DNA of 64,000 bases from Labyrinthula sp. Ha (GCA_015227615.1 JAALGZ010000003.1:1054001-1118000), one strand, 5' to 3'; shown: positions 22,870 through 36,876, numbered from the stretch's first letter. A program made the numbers and translations. The notes: generated by a model not told the origin, from the sequence alone.

Positions 22870-25800
22870 TTTATGCAAAGCATAGGTCTCAATGAAGTAG
22901 TGCTTAGGGTAATGCTAACCTAGTTTCCTATTCTAAGGCCTAGCCAAATTTGGCTTATATCTAGCAAAATGTAGTTTCACTAGAGAGATGAATAGGTATC
23001 GGATATGATTTATTGATACTTTATCAACAAATTTTCCGCCCATATTTTTCGTATTGATTGATTCTAATAATTCCCAACCACATCAACTGGTTGTTAATGA
23101 TTGCTCGAATTCTAGGCAACATGGCCTTGAGATAAATGGTCATAGTAATGTTTTTACTGTTTCATCATATGAAAACCTGCATATTAATCCATACAATCCA
23201 ACCGTATCCTAATCACAGATCATTCCCTAGCCCCATGGACTAGTTTTCTAAAGTTTTCATACAGTGTAACAATCAATGAATGTTTCCGTCGCTACTTGAT
23301 CTTAGGCCATGATGCTCAATTTCATGTTCATAATCTTTTCATTGCCATAACAAGATCAAAATTTACCGATACAAATCAAAAACCATATTCTCTTATTGAT
23401 AATCAGAATCAAAATAATAATAAAATACTTGTTTGTAGATTCTATCAAGTCCGATGCCTTTTGTTGGCATTTCACCGTGTAAAACCAGCATGGTGATATC
23501 GATACCCAACCGTTACATATTCAAACTGCCTGGTTCATGGTACATTTCGCAATTAATTCTTAACTTCGAACAAGTAAAATAATTTAATCTGGCTACGTAA
23601 TCTCTTAAATTGATAATACAGGAACATATAAGTTGGAGGAAGAAACTAGCCTTCATGTGCAAGAGATCCCAAGTCTCTTATTTAAGTAAAAAAATGTACC
23701 CCTGTCAGAGTTATTTGTCAACATTAAGGTGAATAAGGTTAATTTCATACTTCTTTAGCCATCTTGGTACTAGATCACTTAGGTATCATTATCAATGGCT
23801 ATATTTTGGATAATCAAAATTCAACACTAGCAACAACCAATAAAATTTTCAGTGATCTGTCGATGGGTAAACTCTAAAATAGTAGACACACTGAGTAACC
23901 TGTTTCCAGAAGTTTACATTACCAATACCCCTCAGCATAATCCCAATTTTCATATTGGTTAATCTACGGATTTGCCTACTGGGAAAATTCAACAATTTCT
24001 AGATTATCTCATATTTTGAACCCCTACTAAGCGCCCAAAAATCTGAGAGTTTTCCTGCTTTCTGCTATTGAGATATTTTGGCAATAAGATATAGTTTAAC
24101 ATCTTGGTAATATCCTATATCATGGTAGAGAGTACTTGTGCAATGATTCTCGCAATTTTACTTAGTAAACGGAACCTAGACTATCTCGTTCAACTCACAT
24201 GTCTAGTTTGCTTTGAAACAAAGTGCAAAAATTTTATTTTGTTGGCAGAGAGTCTGCTGCTAATCAACATAAGACTAAGAATTGCAAAAAAAAACCTCAC
24301 TTAAAACTATCGGCTTATTTTGACACTTCGCCAAGTTTAATAAATACTTAGCACTTTGTTACAACTCTTTTTAAAAACCTTTTTCTTCTAGAAATAGGGG
24401 AGGGGGCACAGGAACTATATCCGCGCTCAATAGCTTCTATTACTTGTAAATATTTGCAAAGACTTTCGTTGTGGCCAACGATAAGGCTTTTATATGTATT
24501 CCAAGTCCTCACCTGAAAAGGAGTGGAACCGAGATATATACTTTGGACATCGAAAAAATTCATCATGAAATAAAATGCACATTTACTGATATTTTAGGTG
24601 CTCAAAACGTATGTTACCAGTTTCAATATTTGATTTGAGTATTTTCATTTATGAATAATAGAAGAAAAACCTATTATGTAAATAATTTTGCACCAGAATA
24701 AAACTATCTGCACATCCTGCTGATTCGCCAACAATCTACATTAAGCACTTGCTAATATATGAGGATTATCTACACTTATTGTGAAAAATGAATAACTTTG
24801 GAAAATCAGTAGTCTCCATAAACAAGATTATTATAACCTTTCTGCTCACCTAAGCTGGGTTGCTTTTTTGTTTTTCTGCTGAGCCATTGGTTAGTAAACT
24901 TTTCAATTGGGAAAAGATAATATAGGTATGGTACTAAGATAACAGACAAAAACCTTGGGATGCCAATGCTTCCACTTTCCTATTGGCTTTACAAACATTC
25001 TAAAGACAAATAATCACTACTTTATGGCTTCCCTCTTCAAGGTGTACCATCATTTGGCCTAGGGTATGATTGAGCAGCGTGTCCAGATTCTTCCAGCAGT
25101 TTGTAGACAAGTAAAATGAACCAGACTTTATTGGGATTTTCATACTTTCCTCAATTTTAAGCTTATTAAAATGGAGCAAGATTGGCAAAATTCTAACTAA
25201 TACTAATTTGATACAAAGATTTCACACGATCTTCAAACCATAGTTGTGTTCCAGGTCTCCTATTCTATCTTAAATACGCCATTTCTCAAAACAGTGCATA
25301 TGTATCTACGAAATTCCCGCTGTGGGAGCAATTCTGCTTAACCACGAGGTTAATTTATTAATAAATTATATTAAAGCTCAAGAATCATAGAGCGGGGCAC
25401 CTGTATTCTACAGAGTATGTGTTCTGTGATCTTAATATATTTACCACCTGAAGAAGGGACCGATTGGAAATATACAGGGTTAAATCTGAACTAAGCATAC
25501 TTTCGTGTCCTGACCGATTGAAAACCAGTAGCGATAGTGATAGTAATAGAAAAGTAAGTATTATTGCTCAAGTTTAGGGTTTAATATCACTTTTTCTCAT
25601 GAATCCCCATTCTTCCCAAGTTTTTAGTTAGTTTGCATTATGAATGGCTATTGCCACCAGCTTTGAAAAATTTAATCGGTAAGTGCAGGGTGTTATAGTT
25701 CTCTTATGCCACTGTATCTAGTTTTTTATTTCTTTTTTACCATATGTGAAGAGATTTAAACTAAAGAAAATTGTAAAGAATCATATGATTAGTTGAATTT

Positions 25801-28199
25801 TTAATTTGCTTAGCACATTATCCAGTTGGAATGAAAAGGATTATTTTCGTCTATTTTTAATCGACCTGGGTCAAATTTTCAAAGTTCATGATGAAGATAT
25901 AAGTTAGGTTTCACCTATGGACATTTTGTATCCATTAATTCTTGATTCTCATATTCTCTTGACTGTTTTGTGGGTTTCGTTGTTAATGATACCCTAACTT
26001 TGAAAATCTGAGTCACTTCATCCAAAAGATATAGCTTTACAAAGAAATAATATTCGTAGCTACGGAAACTATAATGTATTTTGCAAGATAAAAAGCTAAA
26101 ACAAAACTTTTTACTATTGATTTCAGCTATTATGTTGTTGAGTCTATTTTTCTCAGGATGTGTTACCTTGGGTGACGCACCATTGTTTTAATGGTATCAT
26201 ATACCCCTTATAGTCTTTGATAATACTCCAAGCTATTGCCAGGAGCTCAGACGGCTGAGACTGTGTTAACAATGCATATTTAAAAGAAATCTTGTTCTTC
26301 AGATCTGTAAAGTTTTCTCATAGTGCAATTGTTTCTCAACTTGTGTTTAAGTCTCTCAACTGTATCAAATGAAAAAATATGACATGGCTAAACCCTTTAG
26401 AAATCCTATGTAGTTTTACCACTGATCTTTTCTATTAACACACTCTGATATGCTGACAATAAGCCCGGATTAAAGTTATTATAAGCTTTACCTCGGGTTT
26501 TTTGTGTTTAGAATTGCTTCAATATGATATCTGCAAATCTATTAGTGTTTGGCAATTAATGACCCAGATTGAGGTTAACATAGTCTTTCGGAGTAACAAA
26601 ACTACAGCTTGTGCATGAAAAAATGAAATTATATGTTCACCATGTATATGACTTAGACTATATTACCATCAGAAAAGAAAAGTCTTCAAACAGCAAGAAG
26701 ATATTTCATAAACTCTTGTATATATATGTATGTGATTAATCCATCGTAGCCATCTCCAATTACAACTTCTTATACTCATTAACTTTGCATAATTATAATG
26801 AATGACTCTTTGAAGTTATTCGTGATATATATTTCTGTTATTCCTTAACACCCTGACTAAACAATGCAAACAGGGTACAACCTATTTCTGTTCTAAACTA
26901 TATTGTCAATTAACTAGTATATTTAATAATAGCCTTTCAAGGATTTTCCAAGCATTGTATTGTGTATTTAAGGCTTCTAATGAAAATAATAAATCATACC
27001 ACAGCATCCATTCAATTTAACTTTTAACTTAGCTACGTGTTAATTTTCTGGGGCAAATATTTGTTGTTTGTTACTAGGAATTAGAATTTATAAAAGTTTC
27101 GACTTTGAGAATTGGCTTTCAGCATTAGGAAAACTGAAATCAATTTTAGTTCAAGAGATGAATTGGTCAAATTAAATAATTCTCAAATTCATTGCAAGGG
27201 ACGCTCGGTCGGATTTAGTGCACTTCATGGTACCCAGGCATACTTTACTTCAAGAGGCCATTCAACTCACGCCAAGAAAGAAACCCTAACCGAACGCCTG
27301 TTGCTATGATGATGTGTCAGATCAGGGCATGCTTAGAAGTTACACATACTCAGAATAAATTCTATTTTTATTTTTAAACTTAGTTTGAATGATGCAGCCT
27401 ACTCTCATATAACGCTAAGAAAGGAGAAAGTCTACAGTCAGAGAAATGTTTGTGCTTAACCACTACTAAGAAAATTAAGCTTTGAACGCCCTATATGAAG
27501 CCAGGTATATTTGTTTTTAGAGCTATTTTAAGTAAAGCTGTAAAAATCAACAAAGTTTTACATTATATCTTCGAATCTTTAGCCTCGATAACGCTGCGAC
27601 AGCTGGTGTTCTCTACTAAGGCGATCTATATACTGGGTTGGAAATTGTAGGATATCTATTGCTACTTCCTAGTTAGAAAAATCACACCAACATAATTTAC
27701 CTAATACATAATACCAGTATACACTCCTTTTCCTTTTTTATCGCGACTTAGTATCGTAGTTTTTCTGCTATTCCTTTCAGAACAGCAGAAACTTAGCAAT
27801 TTAAAGGTTGGTACAAAAATAGATGAATGTGCCTAAAATGTAAAGCTAGGATGAATTACCTGCAGAAACAATTACCAAAAAAGAAACTATAGTAACAATC
27901 CCAACTAAATTTATAGCCAAAGAGATCATGGGTTAGTAATTGAGGATCTTTTGGCACAGTACTCAATTCCAATCATTACATTGCGATAACTGTTATTACT
28001 TCAAGTTACTTTTGATTTTAATTTAAAACATGTTGACATAAATTATGATACTAATATTCTATACTACTATGAATTTTGATTTTTTGTATACCTAGTATCA
28101 AATCCTTGTAGTAGTAGCTTCTCTCAATTTGTTACTAGATGAACAACTACATAAATTGAAACCCGAGACTGCATTACCACCTTATTCATTTTGTCAAGA
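22870..28199. other. 5.3-kb AT-rich gene desert
   Basis: No gene, RNA or repeat family is supported. Several plus-strand frames between 22.9 and 24.3 kb look faintly protein-like but are interrupted every few dozen codons and match no motif I know. They could be remnants of an old element. Confidence 0.45.
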
Positions 28200-29989
28200 A
28201 TGTACCGTCGAATTCTTCATTCACTGGCAAATCCATCAAGAGAACTCGTTTCAGGAAGCTTACCGAAGAAAATCAATAGGAAGAAAGTAAGAAGAAGTGA
28301 TTTATTGAATCTAAATCACATTGATGTATATAACTTTTTATGAAAAATCATAGATAACGCTGGTTGGTAAACCAAATGTTGGAAAAAGTACACTGTTCAA
28401 TTCATTAATAAACAAAACCGTTCATCGCACACAGAAGGCTTTAGTTTCAGATGTTCCTGGAACCACTAGAGATGGTAAAAGATGTGAAGGAAATTTAGGT
28501 GCTGTAAATTTCACGCTTACAGACACTGGAGGATACGAAGAACCAATGTAAATTGACATTTTTCTTAAAGAATAGTAAAAAGATATCAAGATCCTCAATA
28601 GCCGGAGTTCATGGTAGAGAACTTTTGGAAAATATGCTGCAGCAAACAAAAAATTCCATTGAGGCCTCTGATTTAACACTTTTTATGTTAGATGGGAAAG
28701 AAGGTTTGACTGCAGATGATACACATTTTGGTCAATTTATTCGTCGTTCGTGTCAATTAAAGAAACATGAAGATGAAAAAATAGAAAATAGAGTTCGATT
28801 AGTGATTAACAAAGTAGATCACCAAACTCAGTTTCATGAACAGTTGTTTTACGAATGTCTTAGACTTGGTTTTGGGAAACCAATTTTTATTTCTGCTGCT
28901 CAAAAAGCAGGCTATGGAGATTTATATAATTTAATTGAAGATTTTAGTTTAAAGTCACCTTCTAAGTTTGTTACTGAAACAGATTCTAGAGGGATTAAAG
29001 TTGCTATCTTAGGTAGACCAAACTCAGGGAAGTCCACTTTGCTGAATTCAGTTGTAGGAGAAGATAGAGTTATAACTGGTCCTATTGCTGGATTAACAAG
29101 AGATACTGTATATGTTAATTTTGAATATAATGGAGTCAAGTTAAATTTACTAGATACTGCAGGATTGAGAAAACGAAATAAGTTAAAAGTACAAAAAAAA
29201 CGAGATCCTTTGGAAAGTAAATATGGTTTTGGGAAGATAAAAGATAAAAAGTTGTCGGTGGAGAAAAGAAAAAAAATAGATGCGGAACTAGAAGGAAAAA
29301 GTATTCAAGAAAGTTTAAGATCTTTGGAAATCTGTCATGTTGCTGTACTGGTTGTTGATGTGATGATCAACCAGTTCAATCCTGATGCAAGAGGAGTTTT
29401 AACACGTCATGATATTGAAATAATTGAAAAATGTTTTGAAGAAGGGAAACCTGTTGTTCTAGGTTTGAACAAAGCCGATCTTTCTTCTTCTCTAAGTACT
29501 GAAGAAAATTCTAAATCCTCACTGAAAATAATTGAAAGTGTTCGTGAACAAATTCAGAGTTTACTTCCTTCTGCAAAGAGTATTCCAATTATTCCAATTT
29601 CAGCGAAGGAAAGTTTGAATGTAGAAAACTTGATGGAAGAAGTTTTAAATATAAATGAACGATGGAAAAAAAGAGTTTCAACTAGTGATTTAAACAACTG
29701 GTTAATAAAAGCAACGAAAAAACATCGAGTTCCAGGATATGGAGGAGTGAAAGTTGCAGTTGGACAGAAAAATAAGAGAAAAATTGCGCCATTGAAATTA
29801 AAGTTCGTTTCTCAGATTGATGCTAAACCACCAACTTTCGTAATCTTTACAAACAGAAGAAGTGTTAATAACCAAACTCTGCCTGAAACCTATGTGAAAT
29901 ATTTGAAAAAGAGTTTAAGAGAGGAGTTTAAATTTGATGGTGTGCCTTTAAGAATATATTTACGAGATAGTGAAGGTGGAAAAATCTAA
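28200..29989 (+). CDS. der: Der/EngA double GTPase, probably organelle-targeted, three exons
   Basis: Exons 28200-28325, 28354-28547 and 28576-29989 join through two 28-nt introns (28326-28353, 28548-28575) into 577 residues. Two GTPase domains follow a 42-residue basic N-terminus. The first has GKPNVGKST (47-55), DTGG (99-102) and NKVD (185-188). The second has GRPNSGKST (253-261), DTAG (300-303) and NKAD (405-408). A C-terminal KH-like domain of ~85 residues ends the protein. This is the bacterial Der (EngA) layout, which acts in assembly of the large ribosomal subunit. The N-terminal extension suggests import into a plastid or mitochondrion. A Lys-rich insert of ~40 residues after DTAGLRKR is larger than in bacteria. 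The gene converges on SulP with 15 bp between stops. Confidence 0.93.
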
Positions 29990-30004
29990 CACTAGTTTCA
30001 ACAC

Positions 30005-31921
30005 TTAAACTTTACTAAGCGGTTTTTCATCTTCAGATTTTGTAGAAGCTGTTTCAGCTCTACTTTCGACATCAGTTTTTTCTTCCTCTTTTTTATCTAA
30101 CTTCAACATAGCTTCTTCAGAATTTTTATATCTTACATGAGCTGCGTCATAAAATTTAGGGTCAATTTCCATAGCTTCAAAATATTCTTCGTTCTTTTCC
30201 TCTTCTTGATCCATATCATAAACAAACATAATATGTTTTGCTTTTCTTATCACTTTCATAGCTTGAGGTTGAACATTTTTCAATACCAATACCTTTTCTT
30301 GTTCTTTATATCTGTTTGCTATTTTATTTAAAGAAGCTAAAGCAGAATAATCTGTTATATGTGCGTTTTCCAAATGTACTTCTACCATTTTCGGATCTTC
30401 AACTGCATCAAAACTTTTTTCAAATTCTTGTGCTGTACCAAAAAATAGGGGTCCATGAATCCTGTATATTTTTTTCACTTCATCAGGTTTTTCACCTTTA
30501 TTGTCTTCAGTTTCAACATCAACTAAGAACGTTTTAACTTCAAAAACATCTTTTTGATCCCAACTAAAAAATACAGCTGAAAGTAAAACTCCAGCTGCAA
30601 CAGCTACAGCTAGATTAACTAACACTGCAACAATAGTAACAACTGCTATAACTAAAGCGTCTGCTCTTTTTATTTTCTGATGCGCATTAAGTTTTGGATG
30701 TTTTCTATATTTTAATGGCAAAGCTGAATGAAACATAAGCTGCAAACTTCCCCAATCAAAAGTTCCAATTACAACCATAAACATAACTCCAGCAAGAGAT
30801 GCAGTTGGAATCAGGTTGATCAATTTATACGCCGCAAGAATAATTACAAGTAGAAAAATTCCAGCAACAGAGGATGAAATTCTTGTAACTCCACCTGATT
30901 TCACATTAATCATACTTTGTCCAATCATAGCACATCCTCCCATACCACCAAACATACCAACAACTACATTAGCAACACCTTGAGCTAAACATTCTTTCAT
31001 TGCAGAACTTTTTTTACGAGTAATTTCCGAAACAAGTTGCATAGTTAAAAGACTCTCCACAAGACCAATTACTGCAAGTGTTAGAGCTGTTGGAAAAGCA
31101 GTACTCCATGTATTTGCTTCAAAAAAATTTGGTATACCTGAATACTGGTCATCAAACCAAATAAGTTTCGGAAAAGTTCCTTTCACACTTGCTAAATCTT
31201 CAACCAAAGGAGTTTCATTTCCAACTGGTCTTACAACTGCAAACTCCAATATAGTTCCAACAATTATTCCAGCCAAACTTGGAGGAAAAGATTTTGTTAG
31301 TTTAGGAATATAAACAATAGTTAACATAGTAACTAATATTATTCCACACTGCCAAGCAATAACATCACCTTCTAACCAGCATCCTTTAAATGGTCCATCA
31401 TAATTTGCTTCACATTCGTGTTTAAAAGAGTGAAACTGAGCCAGAAAAATAACAATAGCTAATCCATTACAAAACCCAATCATAACAGGAGCACCAATTA
31501 GCCTAACTAACTTACCCACACCAACTAAACCCAAAACGATTTCAATCATTCCCATTATTATAATTGTAATAAACAAGAAACCAACTCCATGTTCCTCCAC
31601 AAACTCAGGTAAAACTACAGCGATGGCACCTGTTGCTCCAGAGATACTTCCTGGTGCTCCTCCGAATAAAGCGGTGATTAAACAGATAATCCAAGCTGCT
31701 TGAAGTCCCACAATAGGATCTACTCCAGCTGTAAAAGCGAAAGCGACGGCTTCAGGAACTTGGGCTAGAGCTACTGTAAACCCAGATAAAAATTCTCGAA
31801 GAAAAGCTTTTGACTTGGTGTTATTTAAGGGTGGGGAGAGAATTTGATGCCAAATTGTGTAATCGTCGGGAGAATCAGAGAGTGTGACGTCCTTTGGTAA
31901 AGAAGACTTGCAACTATTCAT
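30005..31921 (-). CDS. SulP-family anion transporter with STAS domain
   Basis: A single-exon gene of 638 residues. About residues 35-450 are a string of hydrophobic helices with SulP signatures, including GFTVALAQVPEAVAFAF near the start and a Gly/Ala-rich loop (GGAPGSISGATGA). A cytoplasmic STAS domain follows at about 470-580 (MVEVHLENAHITDYSAL). The C-terminal ~60 residues are acidic and Lys-rich. The family moves sulfate, bicarbonate or related anions across membranes; the substrate cannot be told here. The short STAS region and compact membrane domain look closer to bacterial and protist SulP than to animal SLC26. It has no intron and ends 15 bp from the stop of der. Confidence 0.92.
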   Translation of the reverse strand: MNSCKSSLPKDVTLSDSPDDYTIWHQILSPPLNNTKSKAFLREFLSGFTVALAQVPEAVAFAFTAGVDPIVGLQAAWIICLITALFGGAPGSISGATGAIAVVLPEFVEEHGVGFLFITIIIMGMIEIVLGLVGVGKLVRLIGAPVMIGFCNGLAIVIFLAQFHSFKHECEANYDGPFKGCWLEGDVIAWQCGIILVTMLTIVYIPKLTKSFPPSLAGIIVGTILEFAVVRPVGNETPLVEDLASVKGTFPKLIWFDDQYSGIPNFFEANTWSTAFPTALTLAVIGLVESLLTMQLVSEITRKKSSAMKECLAQGVANVVVGMFGGMGGCAMIGQSMINVKSGGVTRISSSVAGIFLLVIILAAYKLINLIPTASLAGVMFMVVIGTFDWGSLQLMFHSALPLKYRKHPKLNAHQKIKRADALVIAVVTIVAVLVNLAVAVAAGVLLSAVFFSWDQKDVFEVKTFLVDVETEDNKGEKPDEVKKIYRIHGPLFFGTAQEFEKSFDAVEDPKMVEVHLENAHITDYSALASLNKIANRYKEQEKVLVLKNVQPQAMKVIRKAKHIMFVYDMDQEEEKNEEYFEAMEIDPKFYDAAHVRYKNSEEAMLKLDKKEEEKTDVESRAETASTKSEDEKPLSKV

Positions 31922-34900
31922 TCTAATGTTTAAAAGGAATATCTAATTCGTAGGAAGTGATAATTTAGAAAAGTGAGGGTTTTTAGTTTGTATGTGTGAA
32001 GATTGAACAAGCTGAAAAATTTGTGGGTTCTGGAAGTTCCTGATTATTTTGACAGTTTATTCTTAACCCGATGACGGGGGATTGTTGATGACGTCATTAA
32101 AGAAATTGTCTATTCGATCCTATGAGAATGTTGAGAAATATATCTGGGAAAAGTATAAGTTGGGTTAAGTTTAACGGAACTTTGGGTAAGTCAAGTTTCG
32201 GATGTATTATGAGTTATGTTATTAAATATATCATATAAATAAAACTATTATTCAAAAGAAATATTGCTGTGAGTAATTAAAAAATATGAGATAGCTCAAT
32301 ATAGAGGACCACGAAGGAAAGAAAACTATCAACGCTGATATTTTAGGTTTCAGGGTACCACGATGCGAACTCAAACTATACAAGAGAATTCTCAAATTAA
32401 TAAAAAGCAGTTCGCACGCTCAATCTGCTTTAAGAAATTTAAAATAGTTGTACATAAGTTTTTTCCGATGGCCTATCTGAAGTTTTTTTACATATATAAA
32501 CTTTAGTTTCCATTAAGAAACGATTAACCTCCTCCATTATTCAAACAAGAAAGAAATGGGAATTATTGCTTTTCGCTTCTTTATGTCTTATAATCTCCGG
32601 ATCTAGGGAGTAAGGTTGGTGGACAGCACAGTTACAGTTCTAGAGATGACTTGCTTAGTTGAAGATATATCTATGTCTCAAAAAACGCTACTTTTAAAGT
32701 TAGGTTCCCGTTTCCTATCAAATTAACCCTATACATTTAGAGAGACTGTATGTTGCTTAGCACTGTTTGCACCAGTAAAATCCATACTAAGGTGTAATAT
32801 ACAGGAAATAAATAGAGTGATCTTCACAAAAAAAACTGATCTTCTTCTCCTTCAATTGTGCATTCAGTTGACCTAAGCACACAGCAAAAATGATTATACT
32901 CTCTTGTACTATCGAATACGAACAGAAGGTTAAATAACACCAATACCTTTCTTAGTGTATGTCAATCACCACAATCCTATTAACTGATTGCCTCTTATAA
33001 AGGATTATTGCCTGACTAATATAATATGCTACCAGTACTTTTACTTCAAAATGAATTTGAATAGTATTGTCGCCTCTAGGTTTTCCTGCTACTGGAATAG
33101 ATGTATTTTTTATTTCTGACTGTTGAAGTTACCACAGCACTTACGTTATATGCCCCACTTTCGTGTCATCTACGTCCAATATTTTAATTTTGATACTTTT
33201 CATTGCTACAATTATAGTTGTATGAAAGTAGAACCTTATTTTCTCTAAGTTTTGAATATTGCTAGATGCTTTATAGGATGCATTGTGAACAAATGAACTA
33301 TTACGCCATAGCCCCCACATAATACATAGAAAACTATAGTTTAATCAAAGCGAACAATGCCCCAACCTGTTCGCTAGTAACTTCAGTTGAATTCTATGCT
33401 CTTATGTATTGTCTAGAATGTCTGGTAGCGCCCTGAAATTGACGTATCTTTTTTTTAGGTTTTTTCAGTTGATGTGCCAATTGACTTCAGATATTTTCTC
33501 TTAGCACAATTTCTGACGATTATGTGTTCTTTGATTGAGAGTTCATACGGATGCATTTTCTCTCTATTTCTCAATAAATACTTATCGGAAGTTTCATTCA
33601 AAGCTGTTGCAAGAGAAGGTTCTTTCTTTGCTAAGGAATGGGTACTAATTTATCACATCTATAGAATAAACATTGGAAACCATGGTTGAATTCTGTTTAG
33701 TTAATATTCAAATATACTACCTTTTCTAAGGTAGAGTTTTCTCAGAATTAAGCTTGCTTTTTGTGTTTTGGAACTACAAAGATAAGCATATCAATATCTC
33801 CATATCCCAGTATTCATTCAAGATATTAAAAACTGGAAGCACATTCAGTAGCTTAATTGGCTCGTTTAAATCTTGCCTTTTGAACCTCGATTTCATGTGA
33901 ATAATGGGGCCCACGTGGCATAGAACAATGAAACCAATTACTGGCCAGTATTCATCCCCAAGAAAACGGCCGATCTTTTTTTCGTATTTAGGAGCTTTAG
34001 CTCCTTTGTTTAGGTCCTTTTCAAATATATCGGCATTATGGTTATATTTTACTTTTACAACCTTGCTTTGGTGTCTTGTTAAACATTTCCCTTCTATGCT
34101 TAATACAGAGGTTTCTGAAATAGCACGCATTTTTTGGGTCTATAATTGCTTCCCATATCATCCAGTATTACCTTCTCAACTAATATGGTTATCTTTATTT
34201 CGGTATCACAATGGAGTGTTCATCTATGGATACCACATCTGCTCGAAGAATACTAATTTGTATGTACATATGAGCTTTTAGTGAAGCTTTTGGTTTTTAT
34301 AATAATTATAGTTTGGATTGGACCTGTGCAAATAATTGGTTGTTGCAATAGAAAATTTTAAAACCAGCGCGAGAGTTCTTCGCACCTATGATTACCACTT
34401 CTTTTCTTTAGCTCTATGTGAATATTGAGGTGCTAGATAGAAACTTATTCCGCGAACCATAAGTTTCAAATAGTTAAAACGTTAAGCTTATCATCTTGGT
34501 TGCCACTACATGTACTATTTTTTCGCTGATATGTATTGGTTACATTTTGGATAGTATACGGCTCTTTGTTTGATCAGGACTTAACACCTACGCTGTTGTC
34601 ATATCAGTTTGACCTCAATCTCTTCCTTGGTATCTGCCTTATTCTTCTTATCCTTTGAGACTAAGACTATGTTAATAATAAATGTAATACTCGAATCATA
34701 GGGTCTTGGTTTTATTATAATTTTCGCTTTAAACTGTGAACTCGTTTTTACTCTCGGTTTTTACCGGTGCTTACACTTCTGTAAGCACCCGCCATTTCTG
34801 CTCTGCTAACAGAGCTCGATAGCCCTCTCTACCCGTTTTCATTTAAAGTGCGCAATGAACTAGAGGCCATTTGTAGGATACCTAGAAAGTTAGCAGGATC

Positions 34901-36524
34901 TTAGTCTCCTATCCAAGCTTTCAAGACATCAATGGTTTGTTTATAAATAGTTTAATATTTTACTTAACTAAATTCACCGTATCTTGTACAAAAAGATTGG
35001 TATTCTTCCAACAGTTCGTTCTTATATTCTCGCACGTGTTTACTAGAAGAGGTCACTGTTCCTATTAACTACTTCAGAGGATTTCCAATGAATTAAGGCA
35101 TCTGAGTGCGGCAAACCTCATTTTTTAGTTTAATGTGGCAATAATTTCCCTATGCTGTGAAGTGCACCGCTGAATCAACTCAACCCCATGTGTTTTCCTC
35201 TTGTTATCAGGTTTAATATTGTGTATGAACAGTTTTCATTCGTTCACTCAGTGACTCTTAGTAGTGCTGTGAATTTTCAACATTTCGGTTTACCCTTCTA
35301 AGAAAATATTTAATTTAAGTTTCTCGTTGCTATGGTCGTCATAAGCGGCGTTCAGAAGTCTTGAAAAATTTGTGCTCGCTCAACTGCAGTAAAACTAATG
35401 GGCTTTTTAATGGTTTAAGAAGGAATCATCTTACGCAGCGATAGAAGGGATTCAACGCGTGAAAAACCTTCCCCGTTGGGCGCTTTCCTTACAACTGGGT
35501 AGGAATGATTGCCTAGAAAGCTCTTCTTTGGGTTTAGTTTTGTCGTCACATAAGGACCTCTAATGTATCATAGTCGGGCCTCAGAACACTATTTCGGGGA
35601 TAAGTACATCTTTCCAGGCGTTGCTACATTACTCGCCATGTCATGCTTTGGGAAGTTTTTCTCCGTTGCCTGGGCTCTGTTATAGATAGGATTAGCTCAC
35701 TTAATCGTTAAATTGAAGGTATCGATCTGAAGAATAATTCAAATTCTAATCTTAGGTAAGAACAGTTTTGACTAAATAATAACGATAATACTAGTAGCCC
35801 ATATTACCAGATTTTTATCTTTCTAGTGGGTCCGGTTGGTTAAGGAATTCATATAGGCTTATGATACGTCTCTGAACGTGGTGTACGCTTGTTTTTTCAT
35901 ATCTAGTCCTCCTTTCCCACGGTTTGGCCTTATAGAATGTCTGTCCAGACTTCTCCATGCAACTTTTTGTGTAAATAAATAATAAAGTGGATATATTTCC
36001 AAAAATGTAAGTACTAAATAAAGCTTAACTCTTATTTTTCTTATGGATTGTTAAGATGGTAGATATCCAGAGGAAAATCAAAAAATATTATCGAGAGAGC
36101 AACGAGAATACAAAATCATTATGCTTATTGTCTCGGTAATATATTTATATATAGAACCTAACATAGTTATATTTTGTGAGACAAGAATATATTTTTATCT
36201 CATAAGGTTATAAAGAATACATCAGTAGAATCAACATTTTACTTATCCAATTAAAATCGATGTTACGTCTTCTTGATTACAATGAAAAGTAGCCGATTCA
36301 CCAAAAAGTAACCGCTTCCAAGAAGGAAAAGACTGTCTAATAGAGCCATAACCTAAACGTAAATTTGTAAAAAGTCGACTCAACTACTTCTCATAAGTAA
36401 CAACTCATCTACCTTTCTTCATAAACACTTTGTACACAATCAACATAAACTAATCTTACTCTGTTCTGTTCATTTAAACATCAAACTTTAGATTAAAACT
36501 CAGTTGAATCCTATTTGTACAACT
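31922..36524. other. 4.6-kb gene desert
   Basis: No supportable gene. A 118-codon minus-strand frame (33774-34130) and a 125-codon plus-strand frame (33904-34281) overlap each other and match nothing I recognise. The section near 34.6-35.8 kb looks less AT-rich than its surroundings and may be remnants of an old insertion. Confidence 0.45.
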
Positions 36525-36815
36525 ATGAAGCTTATTACACCCTTACCCGAGACAAATCTACCGAGGTTTGAGAAGCAGACTTTGAAGCGTTTTGGTGAAG
36601 GAAAACCAATCCCAGAAGAGATAGTTAGAAGTTTTGTTCAGCATAGAAGTATATCGCATGGGAAAACACGTTCTTTGTCAGATGGGTGCAACATTCCTGA
36701 AGAAGAAACTCCGACGATTGACGCATTGAACTTGGTCCAGAAGAAATTTATGTCTCTTGTGAGCTTAGAGTTTCTTATAGGCAACTTAGATAACTTACAA
36801 GAAGAAGAAAAGTGA
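36525..36815 (+). CDS. Small hypothetical protein, 96 residues
   Basis: Starts at ATG 36525; the frame is open a little upstream, without another ATG. The protein is charged and soluble-looking (PLPETNLPRFEKQTLKRFGEG near the N-terminus) with a hydrophobic helix-like stretch near residues 75-88 and a run of glutamates at the end. I do not recognise a family. Its stop lies 61 bp from the stop of the convergent ADA2 gene, repeating the tail-to-tail arrangement seen at every other recognised gene pair here. That placement, plus the non-random composition, supports a real gene. Confidence 0.6.
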   Translation: MKLITPLPETNLPRFEKQTLKRFGEGKPIPEEIVRSFVQHRSISHGKTRSLSDGCNIPEEETPTIDALNLVQKKFMSLVSLEFLIGNLDNLQEEEK

Positions 36816-36876
36816 TACTTGTATAGTTACTCAGAATATGTTATAGTTGTTTGGATAGACTTTCTTTTTTAAACTT

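Noticed and set aside
28912-29139. Minus-strand frame inside the Der gene
   Set aside because: Shadow of the coding strand, which has clear GTPase motifs.
33774-34281. Overlapping 118- and 125-codon frames on opposite strands
   Set aside because: They overlap antisense for most of their length, and neither shows a recognisable domain. One may be a remnant, but there is no way to choose.
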